Positions 1 through 9,082 of a stretch of DNA of 17,408 bases are shown piece by piece. The notes under the pieces are model-generated. The model had not been told where the DNA came from. It saw only the letters and a program-made list of their open reading frames with translations, and searched no databases. The DNA is from RGIG1681 sp045657465 (GTDB lineage: Bacteria > Bacillota > Clostridia > Christensenellales > UBA1242). How positions within the stretch are numbered: position 1 is the first letter of the stretch; every line of letters begins with the position of its first letter. Location of the stretch: assembly GCA_045657465.1 (NCBI GenBank), contig JAZOTD010000022.1, positions 1 to 17,408 on the forward strand, given 5' to 3'. The position numbers and the translations under genes are program-made.

Positions 1-539
1 CATACACATCAAATTTTGCTCGTGAAAAAGTTGAAGATTTAGCAAAGATTATTGCACCATACACAAATGGACTTACTATTTATATGGTGTCAATGACAGA
101 GCTTCAAGAACAAATTCATGCGCATTGTGATGATTCATATATGATTACATTGCTTAGACGTGGAATGTTTACTATTGCTGAAAGGTTGTGCAAAAAGTAT
201 GACCGCAAGATGATTGTTACTGGTGAAAATTTAGGGCAAGTTGCAAGTCAAACAATTGAAAGCATGACTGTTGTTGAAGAAGTTGTAAAAAGTACACCGA
301 TTATAAGACCACTTGTTGCTTTTGACAAATGTGAGATTATTGATATTGCTAAAAAGATTGGAACATATGAAACTTCAATCAAACCATTTGAAGATTGTTG
401 TACGGTGTTTTTGCCAGAAAATCCTGTGGTTAAACCAGTGCTTTATAAAGTGAAAAAAGAACAAGATAAAATTGATTTTGATGCAATTTTAGACAGAGCT
501 ATGGAGTCTATTGAAATTGTTCAAATTGAAGCAGATTAA
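1..539 (+). CDS. thiI: tRNA 4-thiouridine synthase ThiI, C-terminal part (5' end outside window)
   Basis: ThiI adenylates U8 of tRNA and transfers persulfide sulfur to make 4-thiouridine; in many bacteria it also supplies sulfur for thiamine thiazole. The reading frame is open from base 3, giving 178 residues before the TAA at 537-539; the family is about 390-400 residues, so roughly the N-terminal half (THUMP domain and the SGGxDSP PP-loop) is off the window. Visible family signatures are the PYTxxxAxEKVxDLA segment at the left edge, GENLGQVASQT (end of the adenylation domain), then RPLxxxDKxEIIxxAKxIGTYExSI and EDCCTVFLPxxPxxKP. It stops shortly after, so no C-terminal rhodanese domain is present, as usual in Firmicutes. 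A cysteine desulfurase gene often lies just upstream in this phylum, but that side is not visible. The stop is 1 bp from the stop of the convergent gene at 541. Confidence 0.93.
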   Translation, partial: YTSNFAREKVEDLAKIIAPYTNGLTIYMVSMTELQEQIHAHCDDSYMITLLRRGMFTIAERLCKKYDRKMIVTGENLGQVASQTIESMTVVEEVVKSTPIIRPLVAFDKCEIIDIAKKIGTYETSIKPFEDCCTVFLPENPVVKPVLYKVKKEQDKIDFDAILDRAMESIEIVQIEAD

Positions 540-540
540 T

Positions 541-2730
541 TTAAAAGGACTTTAATTTAACATGGTTGGTTTGAAATTGTTTATTTATTGAATTTTCATA
601 AATTTTAACAAAATATTCATAAATATGACCACTTTTTGCAGTTTTATCTTCAAATTTTGCGATTTTTGAAAAGTTTATATTTTTTAATTCGGCAAGGATA
701 GTATCCTTGTCGTTTTCTTTTCTAATGATTTGGTAGGTGTGATTTTTCGAAGTGAAAAAACAAAGAATTGGTTTTTTATTTTCAAAATTAAATACATCTA
801 AAACAAGACTATGGGAATTGGTTTTGTTTTGTGGAGTGTTTGATTTTGAGAAGACTTCTTTGATTGAGTTTTCTGTTTCGGTTGTTGTTGAAACTATGTT
901 TTTGTTGTAGTCGGTTTTGTCGAGATTTTTAACCACAACAGAAGAAGGCTTTTGAAATGCAGGTGGCGGTGTTTTGTATAACTCAGACAGTATGTCTTTT
1001 GCGAGCATTGTTGGATGGGTTGAGCCATTGATTTGTTCGGGCATTGGTTTATTTCCAAAATAACAAATTATAGTGTGTTTTGTGGTGTATGACACGTTTA
1101 TTGCGCTAAGGTTTTTTGATGAATTTGGCATGCCTGCTGTGCCGGTTTTTGATGCTATTTCAAAAGGCAAGTTGTTTAGTCTTTTTGCGGTGCCAGAGCT
1201 TGCTGTTGTTTTTAACATGTCTGTGATGAGATATGCAGTGCTATCCTTCATTACTCTTGATTTAGTATTTTGATTTTGATAAATCAGTTTGTCGTCTTTT
1301 GTGATTTTCGAAATGTAGGTGCTTGGTTTAAAGTTTCCGCTATTTGCAAACGAACAATAAGCATCAGCCAAAGTTTTTAATGAAATGCCATTTGATAAAG
1401 ACCCAAGTGCAGTTGATAGGTTGTTGTCGTTTTCAGTGAATGTTAGTCCTAATTTTTTTGCGAAGTTTTGTGATTTTGAAATGCCTAGTTCTTGCAACAA
1501 TTTGACTGCAGGAATATTGTATGATTTGCTTAGTGATTCACGAACTGAAACATGGCCATGAAATTTCTTGTCGGCATTGTTTGGTGTGTATCCAGAAATG
1601 TTAATTGGCTCATCTAAAATTTTTGTTGCTGGGTAGATAATGTCATGTTCAATTGCAGGAGCATATACAAGCAGGGGTTTTAAAGCGGAACCTGCTTGTA
1701 TATTTGATGAAAGAACATTGTTTGAACCAACGATAGCGGTGATTTGATTTGAATCATTGTTGATTATCATACATGCAATTTCTGGATTTGATTCTAGGTT
1801 TGAGTATTTGTTTTTTATGGTTTGAGAAATTTTGTTTTGTAATGATAAATCAATGTTTGTGTAAATTTTGAGTCCCGAGTTTTTAAGCATATTTTCACTT
1901 TGTTTTGTAAGTGAAGATGCTTCTTTGATTATTTGATTGAACAGATAATTATTATTTGAAAGTTTTGTGATGTTTAATGAAACTGGTTCTGCTTTGGCAA
2001 CTTTACATTCGTTTTTATCAATTTTTCCGTAGCTTTGCATTAAATCTAAAATTAGGTTTCTGCGTTTTATGGCGTTTTCTGGTTTGTTTTCAATGTCATA
2101 GATGCTAGGTGCATTAATGGTTGCAGCAAGAAGGGCAGACTCTGCGAGAGTTAGCATTGTTGATGATTTGTTGAAATAGTGCATTGAAGCGTTTTCGATG
2201 CCGTAGGCACCATTGCCGAAATAAATATTGTTTAGATAAAGTTCTAATATTTGGTCTTTCGAATATTTTTGTTCGAGTTGTTTTGTAAGCTTAAATTCTT
2301 TCAATTTTCTTGATATGGTTTTCTCATTTGAAAGTTGAGTGTTTTTGACTAGTTGTTGAGATATTGTTGAGCCACCTTGAGAGAATGATTTTGATTTTAA
2401 GTTTGAAATTATGGCTCCGCCAATTCTTATAAAATCAAGACCTGAATGTGTGTAAAATCGCTTGTCTTCGGCGCAAATAAAAGCGTTTTTTGTGTTGGCA
2501 GATAGCTTTTTTATTGAAATGTAGTTTTCTGCTGAAGGCTTGATTTGATTTCCGTTTATATCAAAAATTTTTAGTGATGATGTTGAAGAAGTTAATTTTA
2601 ATTTTTCGGTATTTAATGTTGCACCAGATGTGGTGGCATAATAAAAACCTACACCAGCAAGTGGTATAGAAATGCAAAGTGAAAGAAAAATAATGACTAT
2701 TGTTTTCGTTAGTTTTTTTAATTTTTTCAC
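541..2730 (-). CDS. Class A penicillin-binding protein (peptidoglycan transglycosylase/transpeptidase)
   Basis: Membrane-anchored bifunctional enzyme that polymerises lipid II into glycan strands and cross-links the stem peptides outside the membrane. The 729 residues run: short basic N-terminus and one membrane segment (about 10-31); glycosyltransferase family 51 domain (about 75-240) with the catalytic Glu in AEDKRFY (E88) and the GGSTISQQLVKN motif (119-130); transpeptidase domain with SxxK as SALK (S348-K351), SxN as SYN (403-405) and KTGTAG (528-533). A Ser/Thr/Asn-rich linker (about 590-640) leads to a roughly 90-residue C-terminal module that looks like a fibronectin-III-type beta sandwich (ends KSGxIYEYFVKIY...NHVKLKSF). 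The start is GTG, supported by AAAGGA eight bases upstream. It is transcribed away from miaB across a 142-bp shared upstream region; I found no convincing promoter for it there. The first transpeptidase motif reads QAGSALKP rather than the commoner QPGSxxKP. Confidence 0.93.
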   Translation of the reverse strand: MKKLKKLTKTIVIIFLSLCISIPLAGVGFYYATTSGATLNTEKLKLTSSTSSLKIFDINGNQIKPSAENYISIKKLSANTKNAFICAEDKRFYTHSGLDFIRIGGAIISNLKSKSFSQGGSTISQQLVKNTQLSNEKTISRKLKEFKLTKQLEQKYSKDQILELYLNNIYFGNGAYGIENASMHYFNKSSTMLTLAESALLAATINAPSIYDIENKPENAIKRRNLILDLMQSYGKIDKNECKVAKAEPVSLNITKLSNNNYLFNQIIKEASSLTKQSENMLKNSGLKIYTNIDLSLQNKISQTIKNKYSNLESNPEIACMIINNDSNQITAIVGSNNVLSSNIQAGSALKPLLVYAPAIEHDIIYPATKILDEPINISGYTPNNADKKFHGHVSVRESLSKSYNIPAVKLLQELGISKSQNFAKKLGLTFTENDNNLSTALGSLSNGISLKTLADAYCSFANSGNFKPSTYISKITKDDKLIYQNQNTKSRVMKDSTAYLITDMLKTTASSGTAKRLNNLPFEIASKTGTAGMPNSSKNLSAINVSYTTKHTIICYFGNKPMPEQINGSTHPTMLAKDILSELYKTPPPAFQKPSSVVVKNLDKTDYNKNIVSTTTETENSIKEVFSKSNTPQNKTNSHSLVLDVFNFENKKPILCFFTSKNHTYQIIRKENDKDTILAELKNINFSKIAKFEDKTAKSGHIYEYFVKIYENSINKQFQTNHVKLKSF

Positions 2731-2816
2731 CAGAAGATTCCTTTAGGTTAGTATTTTCGACAAAATGTGTAAATATACAAATTTGAGCCCATGTAAAAAT
2801 AAGTTTTTAGTTTTTG

Positions 2817-2845
2817 TTGAAATTTTCATTATATTAATATATAAT
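2817..2845 (+). promoter_or_regulatory. Sigma-A promoter for miaB-mutS-mutL
   Basis: The -35 TTGAAA at 2817-2822 and the perfect -10 TATAAT at 2840-2845 are separated by 17 bp. Transcription would start near 2852, leaving a leader of about 20 nt that contains the GGAG ribosome site at 2863-2866. This placement rules out the longer miaB reading frame that opens at 2765, because that part would not be transcribed. Confidence 0.85.
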
Positions 2846-2872
2846 CTATTATGTATTAATATGGAGAATTTT

Positions 2873-4345
2873 ATGGATAAAAAGAAATATTTAATTTTAA
2901 CATATGGCTGTCAAATGAACGTGCATGAATCTGAAAAACTTGCAGGCATTTTGGAGTCTAACGGATATGAGGTTTGTGACAATGCAGTTGATGCTGATAT
3001 TGTTGTGTTTAACACTTGTGCGATTCGTGAAAATGCAGAACAAAAGATTTTTGGTAACATTGGCGAGCTTAAAAATATCAAGATTGCAAAACCTGATATG
3101 CTTATTGCGATTGGTGGATGCATGAGCCAACAAACTGGTTATGCAGACGAAATTTTAAAGAGATTTCCTTATGTTGATATTGTGTTTGGAACACATAATC
3201 TTGGCGATTTTGAAAATCTTTTAAAGAAAAGAGTTTCTTCTAATAAGAAGGTTTCATCAATTGTTGAAAGTGAAGAAATTGCTGTTCGTGATGCTATGAA
3301 AAAGTCAAGAACAAGTGGTGTTAATGCTTGGGTTAACATTATGTATGGCTGCAACAATTTCTGCACATATTGTATTGTTCCTTATGTTAGAGGTAGAGAA
3401 GTTTCTAGACCAGAAAAAGACATTTTGATTGAAGTTGAAGAGCTTTTGAAAGAAGGATACAAGCAAATAACACTTCTTGGTCAAAACGTTAACTCATATA
3501 AGGGTTTAGATGAAAATGGGGTTGAGATTTCATTTGCAAAATTGCTCAAAGATATTGATGCTCTTGATTATGAATTTAGACTTAGATTTATGACATCACA
3601 TCCAAAAGATTTGTCTAGTGAAGTTATTGATGCAATTGCAGTTTCAAAGCATGTTTGCCATGGCATTCATTTGCCAGTTCAATCAGGCAGTGACAAAATT
3701 TTGGCTTCGATGAACAGAAGATACACAAAAGAAAAATATCTTAAGCTTGTTGAAGAAATTAGAGAGAAGATTCCTGATGCTGAGCTTACGACAGACATTA
3801 TTGTAGGGTTTCCTGGGGAAACAGAAGAAGACTTTTTGGATACATTAGACGTTATCAAAAAGTCTAGATATATGCAAATCTTTGGGTTTATTTATTCAAA
3901 GAGAAAAGGAACAGTTGCTGAAAAAATGGAAAACCATATTGATGTAGCAACAAAAAAACAACGCCTTTCTAGACTCTTGGAAGTAAAAAATGAAATCATC
4001 AATGCTGATGCTAAAGAAATGGTTGGAAAGGTTTATAGAGTGCTAGTTGAAAGTGTTGGCAAAGATGGAATTTTGTATGGTTCACTAGATTCAGGCAAGA
4101 CCATCACATTTGAAGGTTGTGAGAATTGTGTTGGTGAGTTTGTTGATGTTAAAGTTGTTAGCTCAAGAAAATCTGTTATCTATGGCGAGATTGTCGACAA
4201 AGATGCAATGGTTCAATTTAAGGCGAAAAACTTTAAGCTTCCAATTGAAGTGTCTATCTTGCCAAAAGATCAAAAAGGCATGAAGATTTTGAGAGAAAAT
4301 AAGAAAAACATGAAAGACAAAAACGATATTAATTCTAGAAAATAA
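2873..4345 (+). CDS. miaB: tRNA-2-methylthio-N6-dimethylallyladenosine synthase MiaB
   Basis: Radical-SAM methylthiotransferase that converts i6A37 to ms2i6A37 in tRNAs reading UNN codons. Domains in order: the N-terminal UPF0004 domain with the three auxiliary-cluster cysteines C13 (YGCQMN), C49 (NTCAIRENAE) and C83 (GGCMSQQ); the radical-SAM core with CxxxCxxC at C160/C164/C167 followed by YVRGREVSRP; the TRAM RNA-binding domain from about 383 to 445. The start at 2873 is chosen because GGAG sits six bases upstream and the promoter lies just before it; an ATG at 2861 is in frame but overlaps the ribosome site. The protein is 490 residues, longer than the usual 430-460, because of a Lys-rich tail of about 45 residues after TRAM. 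It leads an operon with mutS 14 bp downstream. Its substrate depends on MiaA, whose gene is not in this window. Confidence 0.96.
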   Translation: MDKKKYLILTYGCQMNVHESEKLAGILESNGYEVCDNAVDADIVVFNTCAIRENAEQKIFGNIGELKNIKIAKPDMLIAIGGCMSQQTGYADEILKRFPYVDIVFGTHNLGDFENLLKKRVSSNKKVSSIVESEEIAVRDAMKKSRTSGVNAWVNIMYGCNNFCTYCIVPYVRGREVSRPEKDILIEVEELLKEGYKQITLLGQNVNSYKGLDENGVEISFAKLLKDIDALDYEFRLRFMTSHPKDLSSEVIDAIAVSKHVCHGIHLPVQSGSDKILASMNRRYTKEKYLKLVEEIREKIPDAELTTDIIVGFPGETEEDFLDTLDVIKKSRYMQIFGFIYSKRKGTVAEKMENHIDVATKKQRLSRLLEVKNEIINADAKEMVGKVYRVLVESVGKDGILYGSLDSGKTITFEGCENCVGEFVDVKVVSSRKSVIYGEIVDKDAMVQFKAKNFKLPIEVSILPKDQKGMKILRENKKNMKDKNDINSRK

Positions 4346-4359
4346 AGCGAGGAAAATTT

Positions 4360-6936
4360 ATGTTGTCACCAATGATGAAGCATTATTTAGAAATGAAAGA
4401 AAAACATCCAGACGCAATCTTGTTTTATAGATTGGGTGATTTTTATGAGATGTTTTTTGAAGATGCTGAAATTGTTTCACGTGAACTTGAGTTAACACTG
4501 ACAGGTAAGGATTGTGGACTTGAAAAAAGAGCTCCTATGTGTGGTATTCCACATCATGCGGCAAACAACTATATTGCAAGGCTTATTTCAAATGGATATA
4601 AAGTTGCGATTTGCGAGCAACTTTCTGACCCAAAGGCATCAAAAGGTCTTGTGAAAAGAGATGTGGTTCAAATCGTGACTCCTGGAACTGTGCTTGACAG
4701 TGATGTTTTGGAAATGAAACGTAACAACTTTTTGATGTCTGTTTATTCATCAAAAAATGTTATTGCGGTTTGTTATAGTGATATTTCAACTGGTTTTATT
4801 GAAGCCACTGAGCTTGTTGGTGATGACAGATTAAAACTTTTAGATGATGTTTTGGCACGTGTTAAGCCAGCTGAAATTTTGTGTAATTTGTCATTTAAAC
4901 TTGAGTCAGAAACCCTAACAGCAGTTAAACTTGGATATGTTCCTGCATTCTATCCAAAAGATGAAATTTATGAATATCAAAAAGCCAAAACCAATATTTT
5001 AAATCAGTTTGCAGTTAACAATTTATCTGCACTTGGGCTTCAAGATAAAAAAGAACTTGTGATTAGTGTTGGTGCGGTTTTAAGATATTTTGAAGATACT
5101 CAAAAGAGATTAATTTCAAATATTAAAAAACTTTCAATTGTTCAAGATTCTAGATTTGTGCATCTTGATATTTTAGCGCGTAAAAATTTGGAGCTTGTTC
5201 AAAGCAATTCATTAAACGCAAAAAAAGGTTCGCTTTTGTGGCTTTTAGACAGAACAAACACTCCAATGGGTGGAAGACTTTTAAAAAGCATAATTGACCA
5301 GCCACTTCGTGATGAAGAAACAATAAATCTTAGGCTTGATGCAGTTGAAGAACTTGCGGGTGATTTAATTTTAAGAACAAACCTTGCAGATACACTTTCA
5401 GGGTTTACTGATATTGAAAGAAAATGTAGCAAAATTTCTGCAGGAACAATCACTCCTAAAGAATGTTTAAGCTTGGCAGAAACACTTTCAAAACTACCTG
5501 AGATTAAAGGAATTTTGTCATCATGCAATTCTCGTCTTTTAAAAGAAGCGGGTGAAAAAATTGTTATATTGTCTGATATTGAAAAAGTTATAAAAGATGC
5601 TATTGACCCAGAAGCTCCAGCAAATTTGAAAGATGGAAGATATATATTGTCAACCTACAATGAAGAACTTTATAAGCTTAGAAATGCTGGTGAATATGGC
5701 AAACAATGGCTTGCTGAATATGAAAAAGACCAAAAGGAAAAAACCGGAATAAAAAATCTAAAAACCGGTTATAACAGAGTTTTTGGATATTATATTGAAG
5801 TTACGAATTCTGGGCTTTCAATGGTTCCTGATTTTTATATTAGAAAGCAAACCACAACAAACAGTGAAAGATATATCACTCCAGAACTAAAAGAAATGGA
5901 GTATAAGATTTTAAATAGCAAAGAGCAATCAATTGAGCTTGAATCAAAACTTTATGCAGAAATTAAAAATTATTTGGCTTCATATATTGCTGAACTTTCT
6001 GAAATTGCAAATGCAGTTGCAGTTTCAGATTGCATGTTGTCATTTGCTGACCTTGCAAGTGAAAAAGGATATGCTCGTCCTGTTATTTCTAGCAATATTA
6101 ATCATATTAAAATTGAAGACGGAAGACACCCTGTTGTTGAAGCGTTGCTTGACAAAACAGACTTCTCTCCAAATGACACGTTGCTTGACGAAGCAGATAA
6201 CAGAACAATGCTTATAACTGGCCCAAATATGGCAGGAAAGAGCACATATATGCGTCAAGTTGCAATTATTACATTGATGGCGCATATGGGTTGTTTTGTT
6301 CCTGCAAAACACGCCGAGATATCAATCATTGACAGAGTGTTTACAAGAGTTGGGGCATCTGATGATCTTGCGTTTGGTCAAAGCACATTCATGGTTGAAA
6401 TGAGCGAAGTTTCAAACATAATTAACAATGCAACCGATAAAAGTTTGATAATCTTGGACGAGGTTGGCAGGGGAACATCAACTTATGACGGCATGAGCAT
6501 TGCTTCTGCAATTATTGAATATTTATCTAATCATTTATATGCTAAAACATTGTTTTCAACACACTACCATGAACTTACTGATATGGAAGGCAGGGTTGAT
6601 GGCGTGAAAAACTATAGAGTTATGGTTAAAGAATGGGATGGAAATATTGTGTTTTTGCACAAGATTGCCAGAGGTTCGGCAAATCGCAGCTTTGGTATCG
6701 AAGTTGCTAAACTTGCAGGACTTCCTGAAGAACTTATATCAAGAGCAAAACAAGTTTTGGTTGAAAGAGAAAATGACAGGCCTGCTTTAAGTTCAAATGT
6801 TCAAGAATTAAAAATTGATACTAATGCAAATGTTGCTGAAATTGTTAATGTTTTAAAAGAAATGGATATGGATACAATTTCTCCAATTATGGCGTTTGGC
6901 ACATTGCAAAACCTTGTTGATAAAGTAAAAAAATAA
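4360..6936 (+). CDS. mutS: DNA mismatch repair protein MutS
   Basis: Mismatch-recognition ATPase that binds mispairs as a dimer and recruits MutL. At 858 residues it has the family's normal length. The N-terminal mismatch-binding motif is intact, with the Phe wedge and its Glu in GDFYEMF (F28, E30). Connector, lever and clamp regions follow. The C-terminal ABC-type ATPase shows Walker A GPNMAGKST (from G621, K627), the Walker B/signature block ILDEVGRGTSTYDG (D700-E701) and STHYHEL. The C-terminal tail, rich in short helices, resembles the dimer/tetramer region. GAGGA upstream of ATG 4360 supports the start. It sits 14 bp after miaB and 15 bp before mutL, so the three are almost certainly co-transcribed. 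It is MutS1 rather than MutS2, because the mismatch-binding domain is present and the Smr domain is absent. Confidence 0.98.
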   Translation: MLSPMMKHYLEMKEKHPDAILFYRLGDFYEMFFEDAEIVSRELELTLTGKDCGLEKRAPMCGIPHHAANNYIARLISNGYKVAICEQLSDPKASKGLVKRDVVQIVTPGTVLDSDVLEMKRNNFLMSVYSSKNVIAVCYSDISTGFIEATELVGDDRLKLLDDVLARVKPAEILCNLSFKLESETLTAVKLGYVPAFYPKDEIYEYQKAKTNILNQFAVNNLSALGLQDKKELVISVGAVLRYFEDTQKRLISNIKKLSIVQDSRFVHLDILARKNLELVQSNSLNAKKGSLLWLLDRTNTPMGGRLLKSIIDQPLRDEETINLRLDAVEELAGDLILRTNLADTLSGFTDIERKCSKISAGTITPKECLSLAETLSKLPEIKGILSSCNSRLLKEAGEKIVILSDIEKVIKDAIDPEAPANLKDGRYILSTYNEELYKLRNAGEYGKQWLAEYEKDQKEKTGIKNLKTGYNRVFGYYIEVTNSGLSMVPDFYIRKQTTTNSERYITPELKEMEYKILNSKEQSIELESKLYAEIKNYLASYIAELSEIANAVAVSDCMLSFADLASEKGYARPVISSNINHIKIEDGRHPVVEALLDKTDFSPNDTLLDEADNRTMLITGPNMAGKSTYMRQVAIITLMAHMGCFVPAKHAEISIIDRVFTRVGASDDLAFGQSTFMVEMSEVSNIINNATDKSLIILDEVGRGTSTYDGMSIASAIIEYLSNHLYAKTLFSTHYHELTDMEGRVDGVKNYRVMVKEWDGNIVFLHKIARGSANRSFGIEVAKLAGLPEELISRAKQVLVERENDRPALSSNVQELKIDTNANVAEIVNVLKEMDMDTISPIMAFGTLQNLVDKVKK

Positions 6937-6951
6937 ACGAAGGAGAATATT

Positions 6952-8949
6952 ATGGCGAAAATTAATCTGCTTGACAGTTCAATATATAATCTTATTGCAG
7001 CTGGTGAAGTTGTTGAAAGGCCAGCATCTGTTATTAAAGAACTTGTTGAAAATTCAATTGATGCCGGTGCAAAAAATATTGTTGTTGAGATAAAAAATGG
7101 TGGAATTGATTTTATGCAAGTTGCAGATGATGGGTCTGGCATTATGGAAGATGATATCAAATCAGCATTTTTGCCACACGCAACAAGCAAGATAAAACAA
7201 GCAAGTGATCTTGATTCGATTTTTACACTTGGGTTTCGTGGTGAAGCGTTGGCGTCAATTGCATCAGTTGCAAAAGTTACACTTATTTCTCGTGTTGCTG
7301 AAAGCGATGTTGCTAATAAAATCAAAGTTGAAGCTGGAAAGTTTTCAACCATAGAAAAAGTTTCTGCAAAAGTTGGCACGACAATGACTGTTGAAGACTT
7401 GTTCTATTGTGTGCCTGCACGTGCAAAGTTTTTGAAAAAACCAAAAACAGAAGAGCAAGAAATTACAAATATTATATCTCGAACAATTCTTGCGCATCCT
7501 TCAATCAATTTTACGTATATTGTTGATGGAAAAAAGCAACTATCTTCAATTGGAACAACTGAAAAAGAAGCGATGTTTTCAATATATGGAAAAGAGTCGG
7601 TTTCTGAAACATTAGAAGTAAAGGCAAAGAGAGAAGGTGTTGAAGTGTTTGGGTATGTTGGAAAACCAACATATTCAAAATCAAACAGAACCTATCAAAC
7701 ATTAATCATTAATGGCAGATATGTTGTTAATTTGACAGTTCAAACTGCTGTTGCAAATGCATATGGTGACTTTTTAATGAAAAGGCAATATCCTTTTTTT
7801 GTGCTATATTTAACGGTTCCTTTTGATGAAATTGATGTTAATGTTCACCCAAACAAGCTTGATGTTAAATTTTTAAAATCAAACCTTGTTTATTCGGTCG
7901 TGTTTGAAGCTGTGTCAAGAGCACTTCATGAAATGGATTATGTTAAAGAAATTGATATTGAAACAAATTCAGGATTGTCATTTGCAAGACCAAGTTCTAG
8001 AAAAGATGAAATTGACAGAGCTGGTGTTAACTTAAATCCATTTTCAGCTGATTTTAGATCAATGAAAGATGACGAAAAAGAAAAATTGTCTAGTGCTGTA
8101 ATAGACCTTTCTATTAGTTCGGGAATGGGAGATTCTGGCTCGCTCAGAGACAACTTTGGGCTTGGTTCAAAACTTTTAGAAAGAATCAATGAAAAAATTG
8201 AAAGTGGTGACAAATCTGTTTTTGATTCAGCTAATAAAAATGGAGAATATATTGTTGATACAGTTGAAGATAATCAACCGGTGGAAATGCCTGCAGTGCA
8301 AACACCTATTCAAACACAAACATGTTTTGCTGGTTTTGTAAAACCAAAGATTGAACAAGATAATTTCGCTGGCAATGAAATTAAGATTGTTGGTAAATTG
8401 TTTAACACATATTTGTTAATTGAATGGGGAGAAAATGTTTATCTTGTTGATCAACACGCTGGTCATGAGAGATTGAATTATGACAAATTGAAAGCAGAGT
8501 ATGAATCGCAAAGCATAGTAGTTCAACCGATGCTGGTGCCGTTTGTTTTGTCACTCAATGCTGAAGATGATCAAATCATTCAAGATAATTTAGAAGCAAT
8601 TAAGTCAGTTGGTTTTGATATTGAAGAGTTTGGTGAGTTTACTTACAAAATTTCATCGATTCCGGCAATTGTTTCAAATATTGATTTCAATAAATTTTTC
8701 TCAATGTTCTTAGCTGAAAAACTTAACAAAACTAAAATTACTGAAGCTGAACTGGTTAAAGATTCATTAATGCAAATGGCATGTAAGAGTGCCATTAAAG
8801 GCGGCGATGATTTAACAAAAGATGAGATTGAAAAACTCTTTAAAGATATGCAATCAAATGGAGTTGTTCTATTCTGTCCACATGGAAGACCTGTTGTTGT
8901 TAGGGTTACTAAAAATGAGATTGAAAAATGGTTTAAACGTATAGTTTAA
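6952..8949 (+). CDS. mutL: DNA mismatch repair protein MutL with endonuclease-type C-terminus
   Basis: Links MutS mismatch recognition to strand excision. The N-terminal GHKL ATPase motifs are clear: AAGEVVERPASVIKELVENSIDAGA, DDGSGI, HATSKI and TLGFRGEALASI, followed by the transducer domain to about residue 335. A poorly conserved linker of about 130 residues separates the C-terminal dimerisation domain. That domain keeps the nicking-endonuclease signatures of bacteria lacking MutH: DQHAGHERLNYD (D500-D511), ACKSAIK (A610-C611-K612) and CPHGRP (642-647). The consensus of the first is DQHAx2Ex4E; here the last position is Asp (D511) instead of Glu, a conservative change. AAGGAG precedes ATG 6952. 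At 665 residues it is within the family's range. It is the last gene of the miaB operon; miaA, usually next in Clostridia, is not there. Confidence 0.98.
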   Translation: MAKINLLDSSIYNLIAAGEVVERPASVIKELVENSIDAGAKNIVVEIKNGGIDFMQVADDGSGIMEDDIKSAFLPHATSKIKQASDLDSIFTLGFRGEALASIASVAKVTLISRVAESDVANKIKVEAGKFSTIEKVSAKVGTTMTVEDLFYCVPARAKFLKKPKTEEQEITNIISRTILAHPSINFTYIVDGKKQLSSIGTTEKEAMFSIYGKESVSETLEVKAKREGVEVFGYVGKPTYSKSNRTYQTLIINGRYVVNLTVQTAVANAYGDFLMKRQYPFFVLYLTVPFDEIDVNVHPNKLDVKFLKSNLVYSVVFEAVSRALHEMDYVKEIDIETNSGLSFARPSSRKDEIDRAGVNLNPFSADFRSMKDDEKEKLSSAVIDLSISSGMGDSGSLRDNFGLGSKLLERINEKIESGDKSVFDSANKNGEYIVDTVEDNQPVEMPAVQTPIQTQTCFAGFVKPKIEQDNFAGNEIKIVGKLFNTYLLIEWGENVYLVDQHAGHERLNYDKLKAEYESQSIVVQPMLVPFVLSLNAEDDQIIQDNLEAIKSVGFDIEEFGEFTYKISSIPAIVSNIDFNKFFSMFLAEKLNKTKITEAELVKDSLMQMACKSAIKGGDDLTKDEIEKLFKDMQSNGVVLFCPHGRPVVVRVTKNEIEKWFKRIV

Positions 8950-9082
8950 TAAAAAATGTATATTTTTCAATAAAAATGATGAAAATTTGCAGTTTTTGAA
9001 GATTGTTAAATATATAACGAGGGTTGATTAACTTGTAAATTTTTATTAAATAACAGCAATTTTTTACAAATAAGGAGATTTT
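8950..9082. other. Intergenic region between mutL and the PLP enzyme gene
   Basis: AT-rich 133 bp. An all-A/T hairpin AAAAAT-GTAT-ATTTTT (8952-8967) directly after the mutL stop could weakly terminate the operon. A possible but poor promoter is TTGATT (9024-9029), 17 bp, TTAAAT (9047-9052). A 7-bp inverted repeat TTGTAAA (9033-9039) / TTTACAA (9063-9069) ends just before the AAGGAG ribosome site. None of these is strong enough to call alone. Confidence 0.3.

Noticed and set aside
1073..1273. 66-residue forward reading frame inside the penicillin-binding protein gene
   Set aside because: Antisense to conserved transpeptidase sequence and without a ribosome site.
2731..2816. Minus-strand promoter for the penicillin-binding protein
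   Set aside because: The best pair found (TTTACA and TATATT) is only 14 bp apart; not supported.
2765..2872. N-terminal extension of miaB from an upstream ATG
   Set aside because: The sigma-A promoter at 2817-2845 lies inside it and the family N-terminus plus GGAG ribosome site fit a start at 2873.
6801..7379. 192-residue antisense reading frame across the mutS-mutL junction
   Set aside because: It overlaps two certain genes and the translation shows no family signature, so it is a shadow frame.
9033..9069. Inverted repeat TTGTAAA / TTTACAA before the PLP enzyme gene as a riboswitch or operator
   Set aside because: Seven A/T-rich base pairs around a 23-nt loop is within chance, and no known riboswitch core is visible.
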